Positions 7,373 to 14,418 of a stretch of 64,000 bases of DNA are shown here, piece by piece. A program made the translations under genes and the position numbers. Each line of letters begins with the position of its first letter. The first letter of the stretch is position 1. The stretch is from NCBI RefSeq assembly GCF_042683685.1, contig NZ_JBHUOP010000001.1, positions 620,001-684,000 on the forward strand. The letters are read 5' to 3'. Under the pieces are notes generated by a model, which was given only the letters and a program-made list of their open reading frames with translations, made no database searches and was not told the origin of the DNA. This DNA comes from Timonella corticicola (GTDB lineage Bacteria; Actinomycetota; Actinomycetes; Actinomycetales; Cellulomonadaceae).

Positions 7373-9273
7373 CCCTCCTGCTGTTCGGCGAACTGCGTAC
7401 GATACAACTCAGCGTAGAGTCCGCCGCGCGTCAACAACTCCTCGTGCGTGCCCTGTTCCACGAGCTCCCCCGCCTCGATCACGAGGATGCTGTCGGCATT
7501 ACGGATGGTGGAGAGCCGGTGTGCAATGACGATAGCCGTACGCCCCGAGAGCGCTTCATCGAATGCTGCGGCGATCGCGGCTTCAGACTCGGAATCCAGG
7601 TGGGCCGTCGCCTCATCGAGCACCACCACGTCGGGGGATTTGAGTAGCAAGCGTGCGATAGCCAAGCGCTGGCGCTCACCACCGGACATACGATACCCAC
7701 GGTCGCCGATCACGGTGTCCATTCCGTCCGGCAGGGTGCTGACCATCGGCCAGATGTGAGCGGAGCGAAGTGCCGTGATGAGTTCCGTGTCGGTGGCATC
7801 AGGTTTGGCATAGCGTAGATTGTCGGCGATTGACTCGTGGAACATATGCGCATCCTGCATAACCACACCGATTGTGGCGCGCACCGAGTCGAATGAAGCG
7901 GTTTTCAGGTCTACCCCGGCAACTCTGACCACACCATGCGTTGGGTCGTACATGCGGGTGACAAGGTGGGAGATCGTGGTCTTGCCTGCTCCAGACGGTC
8001 CCACGATTGCCGTGGTATGCCTGGGCTGGATGGTGAAGCTCAGGTGCTTGAGCGTGTCCGTTGCTGGATCGTTGACCAGGGTGGACACACTTTCGAGCGA
8101 GGCAAGCGATACGTCTGCGGCCCGAGGATAGCGGAACGTCACGTTTTCAAACTCAATGGATGCCCCATTCGCCCGGACAGCAGGGTGCAGGTCTCGTGGC
8201 TGTGGCAGTTCCTTGATCATCGGATCAAGGTCAAGGACCTCAAGTACCCGCTCAAACGACACGAGTGCGGTCATGACGGTGACGTGTACGTTCGAGAGCG
8301 CGGTCAGCGGTGCGTAGAGTTGGCCAAGGTAGGCGGCAAGCGCAACCACCACACCCACGGAGAGTTCCCCAGAGATCGCTTGAAGACCACCGAGCCCGTA
8401 CACGGCCGCAATGGCGATTGCCGAGATGGTTGTGAGGGTGACGCGGAAGACCACCTGGTACATCGCGGTCTTCACACCGATGTCGCGCACCTGCCCGGCT
8501 TGGCTCGCAAATTTCTTGAGCTCGCCCTGTGGGTTTCCGTAGGTCTTTGCCAGGTATGCGCCGGAGACGTTGAACCGCTCGTTCATGGTCTGTGCGGCGT
8601 CGGCGTTGAGGTCGTAACTCTGTCGCGTGATGTGTGCAAGTCGTGGTCCCATCCATTTCGCGGGGAACACGAAGGCTGGCAGGAGCAAGAGGGCCAGAAG
8701 CGTAAGTTTCCAGGACATCGTGAACATGGCGACGAGCACGAACGTGACGGTCAAAACGTTGGAAACAACCTGCGAAAGCGTGGTGGTGAAAGCCTGCTGT
8801 GCACCAAGAACGTCACCATTGAGCCGCTGTACGAGCGCGCCGGTCTTGGTTCGTGCGAAGAACGCGATGGGCATCGACTGCACGTGATCGAAGATCGCAG
8901 TGCGTAGATCGAAGATGATTCCCTCACCGATCTGCGCGGAGACCCGGCGTTCAAAGATCGACAGCGCAGCGTTCACGAGCGCAAGTCCGGCGATTACCAG
9001 CGCGACCATGATGACAACGTTGCGGTTGGCTGCGGTGATGCCATCGTCGATAATGAGCCGGAACAGCATCGGCTGTGCAGCCGAAATGGCTGCCGCGAAC
9101 GCGATGAGCGTCAGGAACACCGTGAGTTTCCCCTTGTAGGGTCTCGCAAACGTGAGGATACGCTTGACCGTGCCCTCACGTAGTTTGTGCTCTTTGACAG
9201 AGGAGTCCTGCTGGAAGGTGCGGAAGTAGCTTCCACCACCTCCACGGCCACCGCCACCGGCGTTCATGGACAT
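7369..9273 (-). CDS. ABC exporter, fused membrane and ATPase domains
   Basis: A half-size type IV ABC exporter of 634 residues that works as a homo- or heterodimer in the membrane; the substrate is unknown. After a glycine-rich start (MSMNAGGGGRGGGG) come six membrane segments between about residues 45 and 340. The ATPase domain follows, with Walker A GPSGAGKT, Q-loop VMQDAHMF, signature MSGGERQR, Walker B VVVLDEAT and switch His in IAHRLST. All catalytic residues are present. ATG at 9273 has AAGGAGAG upstream. No partner half-transporter is adjacent, so a homodimer is likely. Lipid, peptide or drug export are all possible. Confidence 0.9.
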   Translation of the reverse strand: MSMNAGGGGRGGGGSYFRTFQQDSSVKEHKLREGTVKRILTFARPYKGKLTVFLTLIAFAAAISAAQPMLFRLIIDDGITAANRNVVIMVALVIAGLALVNAALSIFERRVSAQIGEGIIFDLRTAIFDHVQSMPIAFFARTKTGALVQRLNGDVLGAQQAFTTTLSQVVSNVLTVTFVLVAMFTMSWKLTLLALLLLPAFVFPAKWMGPRLAHITRQSYDLNADAAQTMNERFNVSGAYLAKTYGNPQGELKKFASQAGQVRDIGVKTAMYQVVFRVTLTTISAIAIAAVYGLGGLQAISGELSVGVVVALAAYLGQLYAPLTALSNVHVTVMTALVSFERVLEVLDLDPMIKELPQPRDLHPAVRANGASIEFENVTFRYPRAADVSLASLESVSTLVNDPATDTLKHLSFTIQPRHTTAIVGPSGAGKTTISHLVTRMYDPTHGVVRVAGVDLKTASFDSVRATIGVVMQDAHMFHESIADNLRYAKPDATDTELITALRSAHIWPMVSTLPDGMDTVIGDRGYRMSGGERQRLAIARLLLKSPDVVVLDEATAHLDSESEAAIAAAFDEALSGRTAIVIAHRLSTIRNADSILVIEAGELVEQGTHEELLTRGGLYAELYRTQFAEQQEG

Positions 9274-9636
9274 GGGTGCTCTCCTTGGGGGACTACGGCC
9301 TGTGGGTCGATGGTTCGTGGGCGCGAAGGTGCGCTATGAAGTCTATGTTGCGCTTAGCAAGGTTGCGAGTTCTATATATGCTTTTAAACCACGTAATGGG
9401 GCGTTTTGCACCAACTGGCGCATCTAAAGAATCGCATACGACACAGTTTATGGAGACTTAATAAGCCTTGTGACGGATCGGTAGCGTCCACAATGAGACC
9501 CATGTAGGAGTGCAATGGCGGTGGATTTTCTGGGGCTGATGCCGGGCAAGAATAGGCTAGCGAGCGGAGGCCATGCTTTGGGTGATTTTCTGTGTTCCAG
9601 ATGCGTGGACACTGTGGGGCGCATAACGTCAAAGAC
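9274..9636. other. Intergenic, no gene recognised
   Basis: Upstream of the ABC exporter and before the small membrane protein gene. It contains an AT-rich patch (TATATATG near 9374) that may hold a promoter, and TAGGCT at 9553-9558 that could be a -10 element for the downstream small gene. Open frames here lack ribosome sites and resemble no protein I know. Confidence 0.5.
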
Positions 9637-9801
9637 ATGGTCGGATTCATCGTTTTTCTTCTCATTGCATGGGCTGTGCTCTCGATCCTCGGGTTTGTGA
9701 TCGAAGGGCTTTTGTGGCTCGGGTTCATCGGTTTGGTCTTGTTCGCCATCACGGTGGTGGTGTTGTGGATCAAACGCAAAGCTAGCGACACCACCACATA
9801 G
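9637..9801 (+). CDS. Small hydrophobic membrane protein (54 aa)
   Basis: Predicted product MVGFIVFLLIAWAVLSILGF followed by a second hydrophobic stretch and a short charged tail (WIKRKASDTTT). Two membrane helices fill almost the whole protein. It resembles the tiny hydrophobic proteins found in many actinobacteria, whose role is unknown. An in-frame ATG at 9592 would add 15 polar residues, but ATG at 9637 begins directly at the hydrophobic segment. No clear Shine-Dalgarno is visible. It lies 41 bases upstream of another small membrane protein, and the two may share a transcript. Confidence 0.55.
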   Translation: MVGFIVFLLIAWAVLSILGFVIEGLLWLGFIGLVLFAITVVVLWIKRKASDTTT

Positions 9802-9842
9802 ATGTTGTGGTGTCTGGAGTGAGCGTGGAGGGAGGTTATGTC

Positions 9843-10052
9843 ATGCGTGCTCTTGTAGGAGTTGCCACGGTCTTGACAATTGTTGGTGGCGTGAACTGGG
9901 GTTTGGTCGGTTTCTTCGATTACAACCTTGTCGATTCGGTGTTAGGTGAAGGATCGACTGGTTCCAAGATTGTGTATGGGGCTGTTGGTGTTTCGGCGTT
10001 GATAGCTTTGGCGAATTTCGCGTATTTGAAACGCGGGGAGCCTGCCCGTTAG
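9843..10052 (+). CDS. DUF378 family small membrane protein
   Basis: A 69-residue, two-helix membrane protein of unknown function. It has the family pattern: hydrophobic start, GGVNWGLVGFFDYNLVDSVLG, then a second helix (IVYGAVGVSALIALANFAYL) and a short basic end. The NWGLVG-F block is diagnostic of DUF378. An upstream GTG at 9807 is in frame, but ATG at 9843 has a strong GGAGG at 9831-9835 and is chosen. A textbook terminator follows directly. Confidence 0.85.
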   Translation: MRALVGVATVLTIVGGVNWGLVGFFDYNLVDSVLGEGSTGSKIVYGAVGVSALIALANFAYLKRGEPAR

Positions 10053-10062
10053 GGTGGAAGGC

Positions 10063-10096
10063 GGAGGGGCCAGCAGTTGCTGGCCCCTCCTTTTTT
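10063..10096 (+). terminator. Rho-independent terminator after the DUF378 gene
   Basis: Perfect 13-bp GC-rich stem (10063-10075 with 10078-10090) followed by six T residues (10091-10096). It is the most classical terminator in the window. Confidence 0.95.
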
Positions 10097-10287
10097 GTGC
10101 ATACATAAGATCGCACACCGTGGCAGATTAATCATGGGCGGTTGTGTATCTGGGGTTTCGTGTATGAATCGTTTGCTACGACGCAGTGCTTGTGCTGCAC
10201 GGGATGAGTCTCGATTAGCTCGCGTGACACGGCCCTTCGTGTTAGTCATCTGATTATTTAGGTGAGGGGCATGCTCGGCGTGAACTG

Positions 10288-10551
10288 TTACTTGAATAGT
10301 TCGTCAAGAAGTCGGTCTGTTCCGGCGATAATCTGCTTGTGAGAGTACTTAAACCCCATGGCACGCCACTGCCGACATGTCTTACAGCGTTCCCACGGAA
10401 CACACCTGCCACGCAGCGACACAGCAGCAATTGTCGCCACGAAAATGACTGCCATGATCACTATGCCAGCCCACCTGGCTGAGGGCCACACAAACAAGAT
10501 CAACGTCAATACAGCGACCATAAGGGCCGTGATTTTCAGTACAAGTTTCAT
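10288..10551 (-). CDS. Small membrane protein with a C-terminal CxxC motif
   Basis: I do not recognise the family. The 87-residue product has two hydrophobic helices (about residues 5-22 and 27-46), then a basic, soluble tail containing CVPWERCKTC. The three cysteines could bind metal or form disulfides. ATG at 10551 is preceded on the minus strand by GGAG at a good distance, supporting a real gene. It stands alone, convergent with the DUF378 gene. Function is unknown. Confidence 0.6.
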   Translation of the reverse strand: MKLVLKITALMVAVLTLILFVWPSARWAGIVIMAVIFVATIAAVSLRGRCVPWERCKTCRQWRAMGFKYSHKQIIAGTDRLLDELFK

Positions 10552-10938
10552 TGATTACTCCACGGTTTAGGCTGCCGTCAGCCAGTCCAAAAGCGCGACA
10601 TGCTCACTAGAGCCTGACGCGATATCACGTTCCTTTATCACCTGTTCCACTAGGACTTTCCGTGTACATAAGACATATCCGAAAGGTGTGAGGTATGCCC
10701 ACCAGTAGACGGGTGAACTAGAGGTTTAAGTGCGGGATCGTCGTATGGGGAGATGGAATAGCCCAGTTCACGGGCTTTCTCTTGATGAGATTCCACCCAC
10801 CCGTGACACACCCTAACTCCAGACCCACACCATGAGGCTTGCGACCAACGAGGTGTACTTGGGAAAGGGGCGCGTGACCAGGCTGCGAAATGGGAGATTC
10901 TTTGTTAGCCGTTTGAAACGGATGACACGAGCTATCTC
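10552..10938. other. Intergenic, no intact gene
   Basis: About 390 bases upstream of the integrase relic with no convincing coding sequence. A 57-codon frame from ATG 10832 has no ribosome site and no recognisable similarity. The region may be further decayed remains of the element that left the recombinase fragment, but I cannot show that. Confidence 0.4.
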
Positions 10939-11088
10939 AGTCTTTTCGACGTATCTCAGCTCATTCATGCCGGAATGTCACCAATCGCGGTGGTGCGAAG
11001 GCTGAGCTACAAGGACGCGACGGAAACCTTGAAAGCACACTCGCATCCGTGGCCAGATGGCTATGCAAAGATGGCATCACATAGGTGA
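10939..11088 (+). pseudogene. Remnant of a tyrosine recombinase/integrase C-terminus
   Basis: The frame ending at TGA 11086-11088 reads ...QLIHAGMSPIAVVRRL, then ATETLKAHSHPWPDG. This matches the end of actinobacterial phage-type integrases (LLI-AG-S-VVQ-RLGH-SATETLDTYGHLWPD as I recall the family). The active-site parts are gone: the HxLR block is not found upstream, the LGH histidine is lost (RLSYKDA), and the catalytic Tyr position holds His (KAHSHPW). No start codon or ribosome site fits. It is therefore a dead fragment, the only trace of a mobile element I find here, just before coaE. Confidence 0.6.
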
Positions 11089-11160
11089 TCTGATTACTTT
11101 TGAACATCCAGATAGCGTTCAACGATAGTGTTTTTGCGTGTGAGGTCTGGGAGTAGCAGT

Positions 11161-11766
11161 ATGGAGTCTATGATTCGAATTGGGTTGACAGGTGGCATCG
11201 CCTCGGGGAAGTCAGCGGTTTCAGAGGTACTTTCATCCCTTGGCGCGCTCGTGGTTGATCATGATGTGCTTGCGCGGGAGGCGGTTGCGCCTGGTTCCGT
11301 TGGCTTGGAACGTATCGCGGCGGCCTTTGGCAGTGGCGTCATTGACGACGATGACTCGCTTGATAGGACGGCTCTCGGTGCGATCGTTTTTGCTGACACG
11401 CAGAAACTCGAACAGTTGAACTCGATCGTACATCCCGAGGTCAGGCGGCTCGCGCTGGAAGCTGATGCCCGCGCGGAGGAAGGCGGCAGGATCGTCGTCC
11501 ATGATATTCCGTTGTTGGTAGAGACAACACAACAGCATGATTTCGATGCCGTCATCGTGGTTGAGGCGCCGCTCGAACAGAGAATCGCACGCATGATTGA
11601 ACATCGGGGAATGACTCGCGAGCAGGCCCTCGCTCGAATTGATAAGCAGGCCAGTGATGAGGAACGGCGAGCCATTGCCGATTATCTGGTTGTGAACGAC
11701 GGCACCCTTGAGGGCCTAGATCGGGCAGTGCGTACGATATGGCAGGCGATTGTGGCTGAAATCTAG
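11161..11766 (+). CDS. coaE: Dephospho-CoA kinase
   Basis: Last enzyme of coenzyme A synthesis; it phosphorylates the 3'-hydroxyl of dephospho-CoA with ATP. P-loop GGIASGKS lies at residues 11-18, followed by the CoA-binding acidic motif VVDHDVLAREAV and the lid region RMIEHRGMTREQALARI. Length is 201 residues, the short form without a C-terminal GrpB-like domain. An open frame runs back to 11128, but ATG at 11161 has GGGAG at 11149-11153 seven bases upstream. In many actinobacteria coaE follows rpsA directly; here about 4.5 kb separates them. Confidence 0.92.
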   Translation: MESMIRIGLTGGIASGKSAVSEVLSSLGALVVDHDVLAREAVAPGSVGLERIAAAFGSGVIDDDDSLDRTALGAIVFADTQKLEQLNSIVHPEVRRLALEADARAEEGGRIVVHDIPLLVETTQQHDFDAVIVVEAPLEQRIARMIEHRGMTREQALARIDKQASDEERRAIADYLVVNDGTLEGLDRAVRTIWQAIVAEI

Positions 11767-12077
11767 AAAATTTTTATGACTTCTGCGTGCGCGTATCCGC
11801 TGTGAACGCATGCCATAGATTCGCAAGAAATATGGGCGCTTAGGTAGTCCTAATTTTCTGACAGTGCACGTTGAATCCCGCAAACACTAGTGCCTCTGAG
11901 AGGGTGTGCAAGCCGGTTCAACAATAAAATCAAAACAAATATCTCGGTAACCACAAACGCCGTTTTGGTGGCAAAATCCCAGTTCAGGGGCTTGGGACCA
12001 AGGGCCCCGTGCAGTGGGAAAAGCCGGATCTAATGTGTAGTTCCAACATCACTCGCACTGATTTATGGAGCCGCACA
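11767..12077. promoter_or_regulatory. narK upstream region with palindromes
   Basis: No gene is visible. Candidate regulatory structures are the palindrome TTAGGTAGTCCTAA (11840-11853), an imperfect repeat CCACAAACG/CGTTTTGGTGG (about 11951-11971), and a GC-rich stem GGGGCTTGG/CCAAGGGCCCC (11987-12008). The last lies about 70 bases before the narK start and could act in the leader RNA. I do not see an FNR-type TTGAT-N4-ATCAA box. Assignment to any regulator is inference. Confidence 0.35.
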
Positions 12078-13415
12078 ATGGTCACTACTGATACGACCGC
12101 GACTACACCCGTTGGATTTCGACAAGCATTCCGCAAAGATCTTGAGAACTGGGACCCAAACTGCCCCCACAGTTGGAACAGCAAAGTCGCATGGTCCACC
12201 CTGTGGGTTACAACGTTCAACCTCGTCCTTGCGTTCATCATCTGGTACCTTCCAGGTGCTCTGGTGCCAACCCTTGGCACTTTGACCGGGTGGAACCTCA
12301 GCGACACCCAGTCGTACTGGCTGCTCGCGATGCCAGGTCTGTCGGGCGGAATCCTGCGACTGGTGTGGATGACTCTGCCACCGATGGTCGGCACCAGGAA
12401 GATGCTCGTCCTATCAACCTTGCTCATGCTTATCCCATTCCTGGGATGGACCTGGGTGGTTACACTGCCGCAGCAGCCAGCCTATGGTCTGCTTCTGGCA
12501 CTCGCGCTGGCCGCAGGTATCGGAGGTGGCGTCTTCTCGGGGTACATGCCATCGACATCGTACTTCTTCCCGAAATCTAGGCAGGGTACGGCGCTGGGGC
12601 TGCAGGCGGGCATCGGTAACTTCGGTGTCTCAATCGTGCAGTTTGTTGTGCCGTGGGCGATCGGCTTCTCGATGTTCGGCATTGCCGGTCAGATTTCCCG
12701 CACGACATCGGGTGAGCAGGAAGTATGGCTGCAAAACCCAGGTTTGATCTTCATCCCATTTGCTGTCATCGGATTCATTCTTGCGTGGACCATGTTGAAG
12801 TCGGTCCCTATGAAGTCGAACATCAAACAGCAGTTCGATATCTTCAACAATAAGCACACCTGGCTTATGACCATGCAGTATGTGCTGACCTTCGGTATTT
12901 TCTCCGGTCTCGCTGGAACTTTCGGCATGCTACTCAAATCCCAGTTCGGCCCTGAATACATCAAGTGGGTGTTCCTTGGTGCTCTGGTTGGCTCGTTGGT
13001 GCGAATGTCGTGGGGTCCACTGTGTGACCGCTTTGGAGGCGGTATCTGGACGTTTGTGGCAGGCGTAGGAATGGCCGTATCCGCTGGCGTGGTCTTGTAT
13101 GGACAGGTTAGTGCCGGTGCGGATGGTCCCAGTTTCGCGGTGTTCATGACCGGTATGCTCATGATTTTCTTTTTCGCCGGTATTGGAAACGCTTCGACCT
13201 TCAAGCAGATGCCTATGATTTTCAACGCCCGTCAAGCTGGGGGAGTTATCGGGTGGACTGCGGGTATTGCCGCTTTTGGCCCGTTCCTGTTCTCCATTGC
13301 CTTCAGCTATCTATCCCGCGAGATGGTCTTCTCCATTGTGATCATCTATGCACTCGCTTGTGCTGCAACCTCGTGGCACTTCTACGCACGGCCTGGTGCG
13401 GAAGCGAAAAGCTAG
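12078..13415 (+). CDS. narK: Nitrate/nitrite transporter, NarK family
   Basis: Major facilitator transporter that imports nitrate and/or exports nitrite for respiration. The 445-residue protein has about twelve membrane helices. It carries the nitrate signature regions GGGVFSGYMPSTSYFFPKS and GLQAGIGNFGVSIVQF, and a second FFFAGIGNASTFKQMP block in the C-terminal half. The reading frame extends back to 12009, but ATG at 12078 has GGAG at 12067-12070 and is preferred. It is transcribed toward the convergent regulator gene (their stop codons abut) and lies about 1 kb before narG, on the same strand. Confidence 0.92.
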   Translation: MVTTDTTATTPVGFRQAFRKDLENWDPNCPHSWNSKVAWSTLWVTTFNLVLAFIIWYLPGALVPTLGTLTGWNLSDTQSYWLLAMPGLSGGILRLVWMTLPPMVGTRKMLVLSTLLMLIPFLGWTWVVTLPQQPAYGLLLALALAAGIGGGVFSGYMPSTSYFFPKSRQGTALGLQAGIGNFGVSIVQFVVPWAIGFSMFGIAGQISRTTSGEQEVWLQNPGLIFIPFAVIGFILAWTMLKSVPMKSNIKQQFDIFNNKHTWLMTMQYVLTFGIFSGLAGTFGMLLKSQFGPEYIKWVFLGALVGSLVRMSWGPLCDRFGGGIWTFVAGVGMAVSAGVVLYGQVSAGADGPSFAVFMTGMLMIFFFAGIGNASTFKQMPMIFNARQAGGVIGWTAGIAAFGPFLFSIAFSYLSREMVFSIVIIYALACAATSWHFYARPGAEAKS

Positions 13416-14228
13416 TTACTGACCCAGCACCTCAACTTTGAGTTCGGGTACCCACATATCCACATCCACCGAAAGGAGGCGAGCAACGCCATGGTCTTTA
13501 CCGTAGATCTGAAAGAACGTGTCGACCCGAATGCTCGCGTTGAACTGGTGGAGCATCCCGTTGATCATGCCTGCGTTGAGTGCCCCAACACTGACTGTGT
13601 GCGTGTCTTTGGTCCTGCCGAAAGGGGCATGATTGAGCACGATCGCTCGCTGTTTGTCGCGCATCGCGAAATCGTAGCCGTGCAACTCCGTGGGGCGTTC
13701 TCCGTGCAGGTTGGTGAGCCTGCTGCGCGAGTCTGCTACCAAGATTTCGGGTGCGTACCACAGCGCATCGAGCTTAGCGATAACCGCGTTGAGTGCGTCT
13801 CGTTCGCTGAGGTTTTCGGCGGTGCCCAGAGCGGCGAGACGCACACCCCAGGCCATACCGATTTCGTGGAGGGTGCGTACAGGCCGTTCGCACATGCTGG
13901 CAAAACTGAACGTCAAGGTTTCGGCGAGCAGCCGAAAGCCCTGCGCTCGCTCATGGGTTTGGTTGGGCAAGATCCCAACGTACAGCACTTTGGGGCGGCC
14001 AGGGGTAGAACGTGGCTGCTGGCGACGTTCAGCCAAACCCGCGTCAACAAGCGATTCCAGATGAAACCGCGCCGTGTTGATGTGCACGCCTGCGTCAGCG
14101 GCGACTTCGGAGACCGTAAGCGGTTCGCGGGTGTCCCGGAGCAACTGAATGATGTGGGTGCGCCGACCCCCATAGTTGCTCTTTCCTGTGGTGCCGTCAA
14201 ACCCGTAGGTGTTCAGCGCGTTAGTCAT
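13416..14228 (-). CDS. Winged-helix transcriptional regulator (COG2345-like), candidate nar regulator
   Basis: A 270-residue DNA-binding protein. The N-terminal winged helix (about residues 22-85) has the helix-turn-helix LTVSEVAADAGVHINTARFHLESLVDAGL. The C-terminal half resembles the COG2345/SufR-type sensor domain (NHAPFG, later GALNAGMINGML). SufR-like members bind an Fe-S cluster with four cysteines; this protein has one cysteine (Cys113), so it cannot bind a cluster in that way. AAGGAG lies before ATG 14228. It is divergent from narG and convergent with narK, so control of narK/narGHJI is the natural inference. It holds the position of ArnR in Corynebacterium, but homology to it is not shown. 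Confidence 0.75.
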   Translation of the reverse strand: MTNALNTYGFDGTTGKSNYGGRRTHIIQLLRDTREPLTVSEVAADAGVHINTARFHLESLVDAGLAERRQQPRSTPGRPKVLYVGILPNQTHERAQGFRLLAETLTFSFASMCERPVRTLHEIGMAWGVRLAALGTAENLSERDALNAVIAKLDALWYAPEILVADSRSRLTNLHGERPTELHGYDFAMRDKQRAIVLNHAPFGRTKDTHTVSVGALNAGMINGMLHQFNASIRVDTFFQIYGKDHGVARLLSVDVDMWVPELKVEVLGQ

Positions 14229-14418
14229 CGTTGTCTCCTTTGGCGCGAATTATCCCGCATGGCGCGAGCACCACAGGCAGAGATTACTCCCAAGATTTTT
14301 CGTTTCTATGACCAACTTAGCCATGGTTCGGTAAACACATGCCGGACCTAAGACCCAGCCCCCAAGCGCGTAGACATGTACGCGTACTCGCCCGCAACCA
14401 CTTAAGGAGAGCAAACTC
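14229..14418. promoter_or_regulatory. narGHJI control region
   Basis: A 190-bp divergent region between the regulator and narG. It contains an inverted repeat CGCGTA-N6-TACGCG (14367-14384) and the narG Shine-Dalgarno AAGGAGA (14404-14410). The repeat lies 35 bases before the narG start and could be an operator or a leader hairpin. Confidence 0.4.

Noticed and set aside
10832..11005. 57-codon frame in the rpsA-coaE interval
   Set aside because: No ribosome site; it overlaps the integrase relic in another frame, and that other frame shows real similarity.
11767..12077. Moco riboswitch upstream of narK
   Set aside because: Some GC-rich stems are present, but I could not match the conserved core of the Moco RNA motif.
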